Made by a program: the position numbers and the translations under genes. A stretch of DNA of 64,000 nucleotides from contig NZ_QNRR01000003.1 in assembly GCF_003315205.1 (NCBI RefSeq), positions 434,001 through 498,000 on the forward strand, written 5' to 3'. Below the pieces are notes generated by a model. It was not told the DNA's origin and did no database searches. It worked only from the letters and a program-made list of their open reading frames with translations. Of this stretch, positions 20,016 through 28,538 are shown in pieces; position 1 is the stretch's first letter; every line of letters starts with the position of its first letter. Origin of the DNA: Roseimicrobium gellanilyticum (GTDB taxonomy: Bacteria > Verrucomicrobiota > Verrucomicrobiia > Verrucomicrobiales > Verrucomicrobiaceae).

Positions 20016-21077
20016 TCAGGGATTGGCCGTGGATGCGGTATTGCTGGCAGGAGCCGGGGTTTCGGTCGCCTCTTCAGCAACCGCAGGTTTGCGGAAGCGC
20101 ACATAGTCCACTTCGACGTAGACCTTGAGCTTCTCCTCGCCCATCACAGTCACTGCATCAGGCGCCACCTTTGGCGCTGCAGCAGCACCCGCTGGAGCGG
20201 AGTCCGCAGGAGCCTCAAGGCTCACATCGGGATTCTTCTTGCGAGCGATCTCATCCCGGGAGGGACCGTCCTGACGCTCGTTCTCAATTCGCACCAGGCG
20301 GACCACCAGGAAGTGCGGCATCTTGATCGGGTCGCACAACGTGTTGACGATATTTTGGAAGGGAGCCTGATCCGTCGTGAAGATCATTTTGACCGGATAG
20401 CGGTCAAGCACTGGCTCAGCCGCCTGCTCTTCCGTGATGGCCACACGTTTGGCACCCTTCTTCGTTTTCGAGTTCTTGGCCGACTTCTTTTCAGGAGCCA
20501 CCTTGACCGGCTTCGGCTCCACGGGGCGATCCTCGGTGGGAAGCTTGGTACGATCAAACAGCTCGATCGACTTCACACCCGATTGGATGACGGTGGTCAC
20601 GAGACGCTCCATCACATCCAGCTGGACTCCGAGCTCTGCGGCCACCTCCGGCGTGCGGGGCACGTTGTTGGTGTAATCGGCAAAACCGAGGGCAAAGTCT
20701 GCAGGAAGGGTGATGTCCGCTGACTTGGCCATCTGGACCACGGCAGTCGCCCTTTCCTTGAGTTTTGCCTGGAATTCGGTTTGCGACATCGGCTTCACGC
20801 TCTGCTGCACTTTTTCGCTAAGCAGCGCAGTGCGCAGAAGGTCCACCTTGTCCCCGTAGGACCCTACTTCAGTCTCACGAGCTTCAGCATTTTCCTTGTT
20901 GGGATACACCTTTTTCGACTTGAGCGCCGAAATGCTGCTGTCGTTCTGACCCCATGTTTCCATGGAGGCAGCGTAGTCAGCATAGGACAGGTACAACCAG
21001 GCTCCCAAGCCAAGAATGCCTGCGATCATGACGCCGAGAATCCCGGCCAGCGATTTGTTCTCTTGGACCCAGTTCAT
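20016..21077 (-). CDS. Amuc_1100-family pilus-like membrane protein
   Basis: A 353-residue protein with an N-terminal membrane helix (LAGILGVMIAGILGLGAWLYL, about 10-30), a coiled-coil-prone stretch, and a periplasmic domain. Its pattern follows Akkermansia Amuc_1100 as I remember it: Tyr-Pro after the first helix, IKxxELFDRTKLP, then RIENER and a late VYVEVDYVRFRKP. PilO-like fold is the likely structural class. Compared with Amuc_1100 it is somewhat longer because of Lys-rich (about 190-215) and Ala-rich (about 295-310) insertions. The start codon overlaps the stop of the PilM-like gene by one base. Confidence 0.88.
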   Translation of the reverse strand: MNWVQENKSLAGILGVMIAGILGLGAWLYLSYADYAASMETWGQNDSSISALKSKKVYPNKENAEARETEVGSYGDKVDLLRTALLSEKVQQSVKPMSQTEFQAKLKERATAVVQMAKSADITLPADFALGFADYTNNVPRTPEVAAELGVQLDVMERLVTTVIQSGVKSIELFDRTKLPTEDRPVEPKPVKVAPEKKSAKNSKTKKGAKRVAITEEQAAEPVLDRYPVKMIFTTDQAPFQNIVNTLCDPIKMPHFLVVRLVRIENERQDGPSRDEIARKKNPDVSLEAPADSAPAGAAAAPKVAPDAVTVMGEEKLKVYVEVDYVRFRKPAVAEEATETPAPASNTASTANP

Positions 21078-22840
21078 TACTTTTCAAATTTCATTCCTTG
21101 TACCAGCGGCATGCGGAACTTGAAGTCGTAGGCATAGCGATCGTCTTCAAGACCGGTGTTCACTTCAGGTTTCACATCAGGGGGAGGCGCCACGAAGACA
21201 TCTTTGGCCTCCTTCAGCTTGTTGAAGTAGTCGTACACCACGGCAGGGCCCTTCTCTTCATTCTTGCGATACAAGCCGCGAACGCTGAGTTGGAACTGCG
21301 GAGGCGCCGGCGGGGCGCCGTCTTTTGCCGCAGCAGTGACCGGGGTCACGGGAGCCGAAGGAGTGGGCGTCGGCGCACCACCACTGAGGAGCGGCGGAGT
21401 GATGGAGCTGTCGCCCTTCAACACTTCAATCATGGTGAGCCACATGAAGTCCGTGTCGAAACGGTTGTTGAGCTCACCCAGAAGCTTGACCCAATAGGAG
21501 CGGTCATTGACTGCCTGCTCAAGCTGCGAACTCTGCTGCGCCAGCAGCTTCAACTGCTTGTCTTGGTCGGAAATAACCGACTCGTAATCCTTGAGCTCGG
21601 CGAGTTCCTTGCTCTGGGCATCGATTTTCTCCTGCACCAGCGTATTCGCGCGCTTGAAGTAAAAGACACCCACCAGCAGCGCCAGCAAGGAGCAGACCGT
21701 CGCCAGCACCAGGAACGGTGCACGCTTGGCCGAATCCCTCCGCGTGGAGACAGCATCCGGAATGAGCTCCACCTGCACGGGGGCCGCCCCCGCATGGCGC
21801 AGCGCTAGCCCCACCAGCTCACCCATGCTCGGCGCATTGGCGGTGGCTTCGGCCTGGTTGGCACTGCGATCCATCTGGACACCGCGAAGAGGATTCAGCA
21901 CCTCCACGGGCAGATTGAACTTCTCCTGGAAAAACTCCGCCACCATGGAGGTCTGGGCACCGCCGCCGCACAGGAAGATGCGCTGGGGAGGTGTGCCGCC
22001 CTGCTGGGCGCGGTAGTAATTCATGGTGCGCACGATCTCGCCATGCAGACGGGTCATCGTGTTGCGCATGATCTTCGCCATGGCGTCGACCATTTCATCA
22101 GGATTGGGCTCGTAGGCGCCACCTGGAGCCACATAGCCCTGGGTGCGCTTGGCGTTCTCGGCGTCACCGAAAGCAAGGCCAAGTTCCTTGGAAATGGCAC
22201 CCGTCACGGTGCTGCCGCCCACCAGAATATTGCGGGTGAAGACGCGGTCGTTCTCCACGAAGATGAGGTTCGTGGACTTGGCACCCAGGTCCACAATGAG
22301 CGCGCTGCCATCCACATCGGGATAGCTGTAGCGGAAGGCGTTGTATACAGCCAGAGGAGCCAGATCGACCCCCACGGACTTCACGCCCCCAGCTTCGACC
22401 TGATCATTCACGTCGTTCAGGGCATCGGCCTTGATGGCCACCAACGCCACTTCACGCTCACCACCGCTCTTGGGCCCGATGAATTCGTAGTCCCAGATGA
22501 CTTCATTGATGGGGAACGGCACGTTCTGGCGCGCCTCAAATTCCACAATCTGATCCGCCTTGTCTTCGTCGAAGGGAGGAAGCTTCACGAAGCGGGTGAA
22601 GACCACATGTCCGGCAATGGCGTACCAGACGTCCTTGCCTTTCAGACGGAGCTTGTCCGCGAGTTCAAGGACGGCAACACGGAGCTGGGGGAGCCGGGTG
22701 GCTTCCACGCCAGGATCTCCGTGCATTTCGGCAAATGCGGCTGCTTTCAGGACTAGATCGCCATTTCGCGCCTTGGAGAACACGGCTCCACTCACCCGCT
22801 GTGAGCCGAGATTGAATACTGCAAAACTGTTGTCTGCCAT
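21077..22840 (-). CDS. Amuc_1101-family PilM-like protein fused to a PilN-like part
   Basis: A 587-residue protein. Residues 1-355 form an actin-like PilM domain: NLGSQRVSGAVF at the start, FVKLPPFDEDKADQIVEFEARQNVPFP (about 84-110), IVDLGAKSTNLIF phosphate-binding loop (182-194) and FLCGGGAQ (289-296). VELIPDAVSTRRDS (358-370) resembles the start of PilN, followed by a membrane helix (374-395), a coiled coil (about 400-450) and a periplasmic domain with a Pro/Thr/Ala linker. In proteobacteria PilM and PilN are separate. The protein would link a cytoplasmic ATPase to the periplasmic Amuc_1100-like subunit. Confidence 0.9.
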   Translation of the reverse strand: MADNSFAVFNLGSQRVSGAVFSKARNGDLVLKAAAFAEMHGDPGVEATRLPQLRVAVLELADKLRLKGKDVWYAIAGHVVFTRFVKLPPFDEDKADQIVEFEARQNVPFPINEVIWDYEFIGPKSGGEREVALVAIKADALNDVNDQVEAGGVKSVGVDLAPLAVYNAFRYSYPDVDGSALIVDLGAKSTNLIFVENDRVFTRNILVGGSTVTGAISKELGLAFGDAENAKRTQGYVAPGGAYEPNPDEMVDAMAKIMRNTMTRLHGEIVRTMNYYRAQQGGTPPQRIFLCGGGAQTSMVAEFFQEKFNLPVEVLNPLRGVQMDRSANQAEATANAPSMGELVGLALRHAGAAPVQVELIPDAVSTRRDSAKRAPFLVLATVCSLLALLVGVFYFKRANTLVQEKIDAQSKELAELKDYESVISDQDKQLKLLAQQSSQLEQAVNDRSYWVKLLGELNNRFDTDFMWLTMIEVLKGDSSITPPLLSGGAPTPTPSAPVTPVTAAAKDGAPPAPPQFQLSVRGLYRKNEEKGPAVVYDYFNKLKEAKDVFVAPPPDVKPEVNTGLEDDRYAYDFKFRMPLVQGMKFEK

Positions 22841-22914
22841 CGCTTTAAATTTGGGGGCGGTTCAAAACATCGGCGACTCCACGCTGTCAAGCATCAGAGG
22901 CGCGGATCCATCCA

Positions 22915-23541
22915 CTACTGAGCTTTCATTTCCACATCATAGTCGCCCCACAGAGGCGCGAATGGCGTTTTGGCCTTGGGAAGAAGGGAGCCGTCTACCA
23001 CCACGAAGTTGTCCGCCTTGTCCCAGAAGGGTGTGGCTCCCGTGCTGATGTGGCGGCCTGCTGCAGCGCCATTCTTGTAGACTTCGACTCCAAAGGCAGA
23101 CACATCCGCCGGAGTAAAGGTGTTCTTTTGGAGCAAGTTCGTCAGCGTGGCGGGCGAGACATACATCAGCACGTGGCTCTCTTCCCTCTCCATGATGTTG
23201 ATGAAGGTGGCATTCGCCGTGAGCATCGTTAGCTTGCCTTCCTTGTTGCGGACGTTCAGCACGACGTAGAACTTGAACTCCAGCGAGTCGATCATCGGGT
23301 TGTTCTCCCCGGCTACCTTTGCCTTGTCCGCATCAAAGGCCACGTCCAGTTCCAGCCAGTTCTTGGGACGGAACCGCTTGTCCTTCACATTCGGCACGGA
23401 GAACTGGGGCGTGTACTGCACATCCACGTTCATCCCCTTGACTCGCACTTTCACCTCCTTGGATGCTTCTAGTTGGGCTTGGGCCGAAACGGGGAGGATT
23501 GCAGCAAAGGCTGCAGCGAGCATGCAAATTCGGAGCGTCAT
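22915..23541 (-). CDS. Amuc_1102-family pilus-like protein
   Basis: A 208-residue exported protein with a clear signal peptide (MTLRICMLAAAFAAILPVSAQA). The mature part is beta-rich, with WLELDVAFDAD, LEFKFYVVLNVRNKEGKLTMLTA and a Trp-Gly-Asp-Tyr end. It is the first gene of the five-gene minus-strand cluster, the position of Amuc_1102 in Akkermansia. Its exact role in that system is not established. It may be secreted or associated with the outer membrane. The gap to the PilM-like gene is 74 bases. Confidence 0.82.
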   Translation of the reverse strand: MTLRICMLAAAFAAILPVSAQAQLEASKEVKVRVKGMNVDVQYTPQFSVPNVKDKRFRPKNWLELDVAFDADKAKVAGENNPMIDSLEFKFYVVLNVRNKEGKLTMLTANATFINIMEREESHVLMYVSPATLTNLLQKNTFTPADVSAFGVEVYKNGAAAGRHISTGATPFWDKADNFVVVDGSLLPKAKTPFAPLWGDYDVEMKAQ

Positions 23542-23593
23542 GGATCGTGAGAAGTGGGCGTTTCAGGAATTCACCAAGGATGGGCGGGCTCAA

Positions 23594-23614
23594 GACACCT
23601 CCCTCAGGAGGGTC
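23594..23614 (-). other. Hairpin in the leader of the Amuc_1102-like gene
   Basis: On the minus strand GACCCTCC and GGAGG(T)GTC pair around TGAG, with a single bulged T. It lies about 53-73 bases before the start of the pilus-like operon and 60 bases after the decarboxylase stop. No T-run follows, so it is either an imperfect terminator or a leader structure. Confidence 0.4.
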
Positions 23615-23673
23615 TCCAGCCGCGCCAATTACCGGCGAATTTCTACCGTTTTAGCAGTTCCACCGCTTCAACA

Positions 23674-24627
23674 TCAAGCGTGGATTCCCAGAAAGTCGCG
23701 AAAGTAAGCGACCGTCTGGGCAATGCCCTCATCAAAGGAAACCTTTGGTTCCCAGCCCAGAATGCGCCGGGCGAGCGTGATGTCCGGCTGGCGCACTTTG
23801 GGATCGTCCACCGGCAGCGGGCGGAAATCGATCTTCGACTTGCTTCCCGTCACCTTCAGAATCTTCTCAGCGAACTGCAACACCGTCATCTCCGTGGGAT
23901 TGCCGATGTTGCAGGGCTCATGGTAGGTACTCTGGGAGAGCTTGTAGATGCCAGCAAGCAGGTCGCTCACGTAGCAGAAGCTGCGCGTCTGGGAACCATC
24001 GCCAAACACGGTCAGATCGTTGCCCTGAAGCGCCTGCCCAATGAAGGCTGGCACCACTCGTCCATCCTCCAGGCGCATGCGCGGCCCGTAGGTGTTGAAA
24101 ATGCGGACAATCTTGGTGTCCAGCTTGTGATAGCGGTGGTACCCCATCGTCATGGCCTCGGCGAAGCGCTTGGCTTCGTCATACACGCCACGGGGACCTA
24201 CGGGGTTCACATTGCCCCAGTACGTTTCCTTCTGGGGATGCTCCAGCGGGTCGCCATAGCATTCGCTCGTGCTGGCGATGAGGAACGTCGCCCCCTTCTC
24301 CTTGGCCAGGCCCAGCGTGTTGTGCGTTCCCAGCGAACCGACCTTCAGTGTCTGGATGGGCAGCTCGAGATAGTCAATGGGGCTGGCCGGCGAAGCGAAG
24401 TGGAAGATGAGGTCCACCTTGCCCGGGATGTAGATGAATTTCGTGACGTCGTGCTTGATGAAATCAAAGTCCGGATTGCCCGCGAGGTGCTCGATGTTAC
24501 GGACATTGCCGGTGAGAAGATTGTCCAAGCCAATCACCTTGTACCCCTCCCCAAGAAGGAGGTCGGAAAGGTGGGACCCAAGGAACCCTGCGGCTCCGGT
24601 AACGACGGCTGTTTTTTTCTGGCTCAT
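23674..24627 (-). CDS. UDP-glucuronate decarboxylase (UDP-xylose synthase) family protein
   Basis: A 317-residue extended short-chain dehydrogenase. NAD-binding [10 protein letters not shown] (residues 11-20), [10 protein letters not shown] with the catalytic Ser/Thr-Glu region (about 118-127), YDEAKR with catalytic Tyr and Lys (about 149-154), then [12 protein letters not shown] and [16 protein letters not shown]. The TSECYGDP and FNTYGPRM forms are those of UDP-glucuronic acid decarboxylase, converting UDP-glucuronate to UDP-xylose with release of CO2. It follows the WbaP-type transferase gene and probably supplies a pentose donor for polysaccharide. Confidence 0.9.
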   Translation of the reverse strand: MSQKKTAVVTGAAGFLGSHLSDLLLGEGYKVIGLDNLLTGNVRNIEHLAGNPDFDFIKHDVTKFIYIPGKVDLIFHFASPASPIDYLELPIQTLKVGSLGTHNTLGLAKEKGATFLIASTSECYGDPLEHPQKETYWGNVNPVGPRGVYDEAKRFAEAMTMGYHRYHKLDTKIVRIFNTYGPRMRLEDGRVVPAFIGQALQGNDLTVFGDGSQTRSFCYVSDLLAGIYKLSQSTYHEPCNIGNPTEMTVLQFAEKILKVTGSKSKIDFRPLPVDDPKVRQPDITLARRILGWEPKVSFDEGIAQTVAYFRDFLGIHA

Positions 24628-24724
24628 AGGCTGGTGGACAACAAAAAAGTACAGAGAGGCTGAGAGTCCGCGAGTAACGAGGGGCCTCCCCTGCTTGCAA
24701 GCGAATTCCCCGAAGGCCGGGCCA

Positions 24725-26122
24725 TCAATGTGCCCCTGCCCCCTTCAGCACGGCGGGTATGGTGCGGACGAGAATGCGGGCATCCAGCCACAGGGACCAG
24801 TTGTCGATGTAGCGCAGATCGAGCGCGACCCAGTCCTCGAAGCTGTTGATGGTGTTGCGCCCCATGACCTGCCACAGGCAGGTAAGCCCGGGTTTCACGC
24901 TTAACCGGCGGCGCTGGGCATGCTTCTCAATCTTCTGGATCTCGTACATGGGCAGCGGACGCGGCCCCACAAGGGACATCTCACCGCGCAGGACATTGAT
25001 GAGCTGGGGAAGTTCATCAATGCTCAGACGGCGCAACCACTTTCCAAAGACGAAGATGCGCGGGTCGTGCTTCAGCTTGAAGACGGGACCAGACATCTGA
25101 TTGTTCTGCTCAAGCTGGCGCTGCTGGGCCTCGGCATTGGTGCACATGGTGCGGAACTTGAACATGCGGAACGAGCGACCGGAGCGCCCCGCACGGGACT
25201 GGGCAAAGAAGATGGGACCCGGCGAGCTGAGCTTGATGCCAATCGCAGCGGCCAGCCATAGCGGGGAAGTAGCCAGAATCAGGAGGGCAGCACCCACGCG
25301 ATCCAGCACATCCTTCACCCACAGCGACCACGAGGCCGCCGGGGCCGTATGGAAGACCAACATCAACTTGCCCCCAAGGACATCGAACGTGGGACGGGCA
25401 ATCGCAGTCTGGAAGAAGTCCGCGCTCAACCACGCCTCCACCCCTTCGGTTTCACACGCCTGCACCGCTTCTTCAATCCGGGCGAAGTGGGCATGTTTCA
25501 CGGCAAAAATCACTCGCGACACCGCCTTCTCATGGAGCAAATCGACCAATTGCTCCTTGGATGCCGCCATGATGTCGAAGCGCCCCACGACCTCCATTTC
25601 GGCCCGCTGTTCATCCGTCATGGAGCTCAGCATGGCATCCATGTCCGCAGGCTGACCAGCAAGGAGCACACGCTCCTTGTTCACATGGCCAAGCAGGGCC
25701 TGCCGCTTCATGATACTGCGGACGACCTGCTCCCGCAGGAGGAGGAGCGCAGCCCCGAGCAGGCTTCCCACCACGACCACGGAACGTGCCTCCACGTTCC
25801 ACCGGAGGAAGATTTCACAAAGACCCACCAGCACAGTAACCCGCAACGCGGTACCTGCCAGTTGCCTCAGGCTCTGCGCCGGCGTTTTCCGCAGGATGTC
25901 GTCATAGAAGCCCCGCGACTCCAAAATGATCGGGGTGAACGGCGCAATCACCGCCACCAGCCACCAGAACCGGCCAAACCCCGGAATGGGGTACAAATTC
26001 GGCCAGAGTGATTGCACAAGGTCACTTCGCAGCCAGTGTGCGAACCAAATGGACAGACCTAAAAGCCCACAGTCCAGCAATTGGTTGAGCTGGAGATTGA
26101 TTTCTTGCCGGCGACCAAGCAT
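24725..26122 (-). CDS. Polyprenyl glycosylphosphotransferase (WbaP/WcaJ type)
   Basis: A 465-residue polyisoprenyl-phosphate hexose-1-phosphate transferase. Four N-terminal membrane helices and a CoA-binding-like domain (about 1-260) precede a membrane helix (about 275) and the catalytic C-terminal domain. That domain carries [45 protein letters not shown] and the final [15 protein letters not shown]. It transfers a hexose-1-phosphate to undecaprenyl phosphate to begin a repeat unit. This chemistry is distinct from that of the WecA-type enzyme in this window. Its start lies 65 bases from the divergent aroD gene. Confidence 0.93.
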   Translation of the reverse strand: MLGRRQEINLQLNQLLDCGLLGLSIWFAHWLRSDLVQSLWPNLYPIPGFGRFWWLVAVIAPFTPIILESRGFYDDILRKTPAQSLRQLAGTALRVTVLVGLCEIFLRWNVEARSVVVVGSLLGAALLLLREQVVRSIMKRQALLGHVNKERVLLAGQPADMDAMLSSMTDEQRAEMEVVGRFDIMAASKEQLVDLLHEKAVSRVIFAVKHAHFARIEEAVQACETEGVEAWLSADFFQTAIARPTFDVLGGKLMLVFHTAPAASWSLWVKDVLDRVGAALLILATSPLWLAAAIGIKLSSPGPIFFAQSRAGRSGRSFRMFKFRTMCTNAEAQQRQLEQNNQMSGPVFKLKHDPRIFVFGKWLRRLSIDELPQLINVLRGEMSLVGPRPLPMYEIQKIEKHAQRRRLSVKPGLTCLWQVMGRNTINSFEDWVALDLRYIDNWSLWLDARILVRTIPAVLKGAGAH

Positions 26123-26123
26123 A

Positions 26124-26165
26124 CTTTAGCAAGTTTAAATAATTCCGTAATTTCTGAGGCTAAAG
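26124..26165. promoter_or_regulatory. Inverted repeat in the divergent glycosyltransferase/aroD region
   Basis: CTTTAGC (26124-26130) and GCTAAAG (26159-26165) are perfect inverted 7-mers separated by 28 AT-rich bases. They lie between two divergent starts and just upstream of the aroD -10 box. They could be operator half-sites or chance; no regulator is suggested. Confidence 0.3.
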
Positions 26166-26174
26166 CAAAGTTTA

Positions 26175-26180
26175 TATAAT
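26175..26180 (+). promoter_or_regulatory. Perfect -10 box immediately before aroD
   Basis: TATAAT at 26175-26180 leaves only seven bases to the ATG at 26188. If this -10 box is used, the transcript would begin at or next to the start codon, giving a leaderless mRNA. The -35 region (about 26151-26157, TTTCTGA) is poor. Confidence 0.5.
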
Positions 26181-26187
26181 TTCAAGA

Positions 26188-26892
26188 ATGCCACAACTGG
26201 ATTCTTCTAAAAACTTGCTGCACAGCTCCCAACCCCTTGTGGTTGGGGCAGTTAGCAGTGCCGCCACCCTTGAGGCCCTTGCTTCGGATCCTTCGCTGGC
26301 TGAAGGCTGCGACCTGCTGGAACTCCGCCTGGACTCCATCGATCTCGCTCCGGACGAGTCCCGCCCTCTCGCCCAGAAGCTCACCCTTCCCCTGCTCATC
26401 ACCGCCCGGCACCCGGAAGAGGGAGGTCTCTACAACCTTGACGCCACCGAGCGAGCCACGCTGCTCGACACACATCTCGACCTCGCAACGCTCATGGACG
26501 TGGAGCTGCGCAGCGCCTTGGAACTTGAAAAAGTCATCGCCAAGGCCAAGGCCAGGAATGTCGGCGTGATTGGCTCATTCCACGATTTCAATGCCACCCC
26601 CGGAGACGAAGTCCTGCGTGGCGCGGGAGATTTCGCCCTGCAATTCAAGCTCGAGGCCGTGAAGGTGGCCACGACATTGCAGTCCCCCAACGATCTAGCG
26701 CGGTTGATTCAGCTCGTGGCCGCAGAGAAGCGGCTGCCAGTTGCTGCCATGGGTATGGGGAATCTGGGCCGAGCCTCCCGACTCGTGCTTGCCAAGTGCG
26801 GCAGCCTGCTGAACTACGGCTATGTCGGCGAGTCCAATGCACCCGGCCAATGGGCGGCCTCCGAACTGAAGAAACTGCTGAACGCCCTGTAA
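26188..26892 (+). CDS. aroD: Type I 3-dehydroquinate dehydratase
   Basis: A 234-residue class I dehydroquinase (shikimate pathway, dehydroquinate to dehydroshikimate through a Schiff base). Active-site pattern: LLELRLDSID (Glu/Arg, about 45-54), LITARHPEEGG, the catalytic histidine in GSFHDFNATP (about 130), the Schiff-base lysine in FKLEAVKVAT (about 158), and GQWAASELK near the end. The length is normal. It is separated from the next gene by no bases, so the two form an operon. Its upstream region has a -10 box so close that the transcript may be leaderless. Confidence 0.93.
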   Translation: MPQLDSSKNLLHSSQPLVVGAVSSAATLEALASDPSLAEGCDLLELRLDSIDLAPDESRPLAQKLTLPLLITARHPEEGGLYNLDATERATLLDTHLDLATLMDVELRSALELEKVIAKAKARNVGVIGSFHDFNATPGDEVLRGAGDFALQFKLEAVKVATTLQSPNDLARLIQLVAAEKRLPVAAMGMGNLGRASRLVLAKCGSLLNYGYVGESNAPGQWAASELKKLLNAL

Positions 26893-26895
26893 GTG

Positions 26896-27996
26896 ATGCT
26901 CTCCTGCGGCTCCCCCAGCCACACGGCCCCCACCCTGCTCAAGTCGGGAAACAAATTGCGCCGCCACGGTTCCCGCTGGCTGGCCCTGTTGCCCGCGTTG
27001 CTGATCTGTTCCTGCGACAATCCCGAGAAACTCGACTCAGCAATTGAAGCTCTGAAGACCCGTGAGCAACGCGTGGTGACACGCGAGGCTTCGCTTCTTG
27101 AACATGAACAGTCGCTTGCGGAGAAAGAACGCCAACTCGCCGAGTCCGCCGCAAAACTGGAAAAAGAGCGGCGTGAGCTCGAAGCCAAACGCACGCAACT
27201 CCTGGCGGACATCGCCAAAGCAAAGCGCTACCAGGAAGCTCTGCTCCTGCGTGAAAAGCGCGGCCCGGCCCCCAAGGTGGTAGCGGAGCGCGTGATGGTG
27301 ATCGACCCCGAGTCGGATGAAGTGCTTCTGGAGCGCAACGCAGATCGCAAAGGGCCTATTGCCAGCACGCAGAAGCTCCTTACCGCCTTGCTCGTCGTAG
27401 AGTCCGGCAGGCTGGATGAGATGATGACCATTGAGGAGGCGGACTGCAAATGCCCTCCGGTTCGCATCGGTTTGAAGGCTGGAGAAACGTACAGCCGCCG
27501 TTCGCTGCTCACCGCACTGATGGTGAAAAGCTCCAACGACATCGCACAGGCCCTGGCACGCGACCACGCAGGCTCACAAGTTGCCTTTGCAGCGCAGATG
27601 AATGCCCGCGCCAAGGAACTCGGCATGAATGACAGTCACTTCGTGAATCCGAACGGCCTGCCCGCCGATGGCCAGTACTCCACGGCACGGGACCTCGCGA
27701 AGCTCGCAAAGGCGGCGGATGCTCTGCCGCAGATCCGCGCGATGGTCTCCAACCGGACCTACACATTCAAGCGCCCGGATGGCCGCGAGGAAACGCTGGA
27801 GAATACCAATCGTGTGCTGCGCACCTACCAGTACTGCGACGGCATGAAGACCGGCTACACCAACCTCTCCGGCTACTGCCTCGTAGCAAGCGGTGAGAAA
27901 GAAGGCCGCCGCCGCATCGTGGTGGTGCTCAACAGCACCTCCTACTCTGTGTGGAGAGATGCGCAGGCGCTCCTGGAGTGGTCACTTCAGGGGTGA
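26896..27996 (+). CDS. D-alanyl-D-alanine carboxypeptidase (S11) with coiled-coil N-terminus
   Basis: About 366 residues from ATG 26896; a GTG one codon earlier touches the aroD stop. It has a hydrophobic export segment (WLALLPALLICSC, about 28-41) whose cysteine suggests a lipoprotein. A charged Glu/Arg/Lys-rich coiled coil (about 48-120) follows, then a DacA-type penicillin-binding domain with SxxK in IASTQKLL, SxN in KSSNDIA and KTG in GMKTGYTN. The enzyme would trim pentapeptide side chains of peptidoglycan. The long coiled coil before the catalytic domain is unusual; it may span the periplasm from a lipid anchor. Confidence 0.9.
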   Translation: MLSCGSPSHTAPTLLKSGNKLRRHGSRWLALLPALLICSCDNPEKLDSAIEALKTREQRVVTREASLLEHEQSLAEKERQLAESAAKLEKERRELEAKRTQLLADIAKAKRYQEALLLREKRGPAPKVVAERVMVIDPESDEVLLERNADRKGPIASTQKLLTALLVVESGRLDEMMTIEEADCKCPPVRIGLKAGETYSRRSLLTALMVKSSNDIAQALARDHAGSQVAFAAQMNARAKELGMNDSHFVNPNGLPADGQYSTARDLAKLAKAADALPQIRAMVSNRTYTFKRPDGREETLENTNRVLRTYQYCDGMKTGYTNLSGYCLVASGEKEGRRRIVVVLNSTSYSVWRDAQALLEWSLQG

Positions 27997-28054
27997 GTGA
28001 CTGACGGGTGACACACCTGCGCTTGCCGTTGCGCGGCCTGCGCCGCTCCATCCG

Positions 28055-28465
28055 CTACTTCCGCACGTCATCGAACTGGAGAACATCAACAGTACCGCTG
28101 GACTTGCTCTTGAGCTCCGCCTTGAACGAGCTGGAAAACTCTCGCGGCAAGGTCAGCTCATGAATCTCTCCCGGGGCTGCCTTGAGCTCGAATGTGATCC
28201 TGTCTCGTCCTCCCGCCAGGATTCTGAAATCCATCCATCGTTTCACGAGCTTCCCCGTCTGAGGATCCTCACTGGAAAGGACCACCCGCTCCAAAAACGG
28301 TTCACCTTCGTTGCGGGTGGAAATCACAAAATTGACTGCAGGCTTGTCCGTTGGAGTCGCCTTGGTTTCCCAAGAGCGCGAATGCGGGGCCTGACGACTG
28401 CACCATCCGAGGAAAGACAACACCACGACACCCAATCCCAAGCCGAGAAACCAGCGCGAGTTCAT
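28055..28465 (-). CDS. Small membrane-anchored or exported protein of unknown function
   Basis: A 136-residue protein with an N-terminal hydrophobic helix (WFLGLGLGVVVLSFLGWC, about 5-22); the cysteine at its end could be a lipid anchor. The rest is beta-rich and hydrophilic (FVISTRNEGEPFLERVVLSSEDPQ), with no family I recognise. It converges with the carboxypeptidase gene, 58 bases away, and lies after the terminator of the propeller gene, so it probably has its own promoter. Real gene by length, codon pattern and signal; function unknown. Confidence 0.65.
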   Translation of the reverse strand: MNSRWFLGLGLGVVVLSFLGWCSRQAPHSRSWETKATPTDKPAVNFVISTRNEGEPFLERVVLSSEDPQTGKLVKRWMDFRILAGGRDRITFELKAAPGEIHELTLPREFSSSFKAELKSKSSGTVDVLQFDDVRK

Positions 28466-28480
28466 CCTGTGAGACTATGA

Positions 28481-28510
28481 AAAAGCAGCCACCCAAACGG
28501 ATGGCTGCTG
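28481..28510 (-). terminator. Rho-independent terminator after the PQQ-like propeller gene
   Basis: Read on the minus strand, AGCAGCCA pairs with TGGCTGCT around a ten-base loop and is followed by TTTT. It lies 28 bases downstream of the propeller stop codon. Confidence 0.88.
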
Positions 28511-28538
28511 CGCAGATGGTTATCGACCGGGTGGATAC

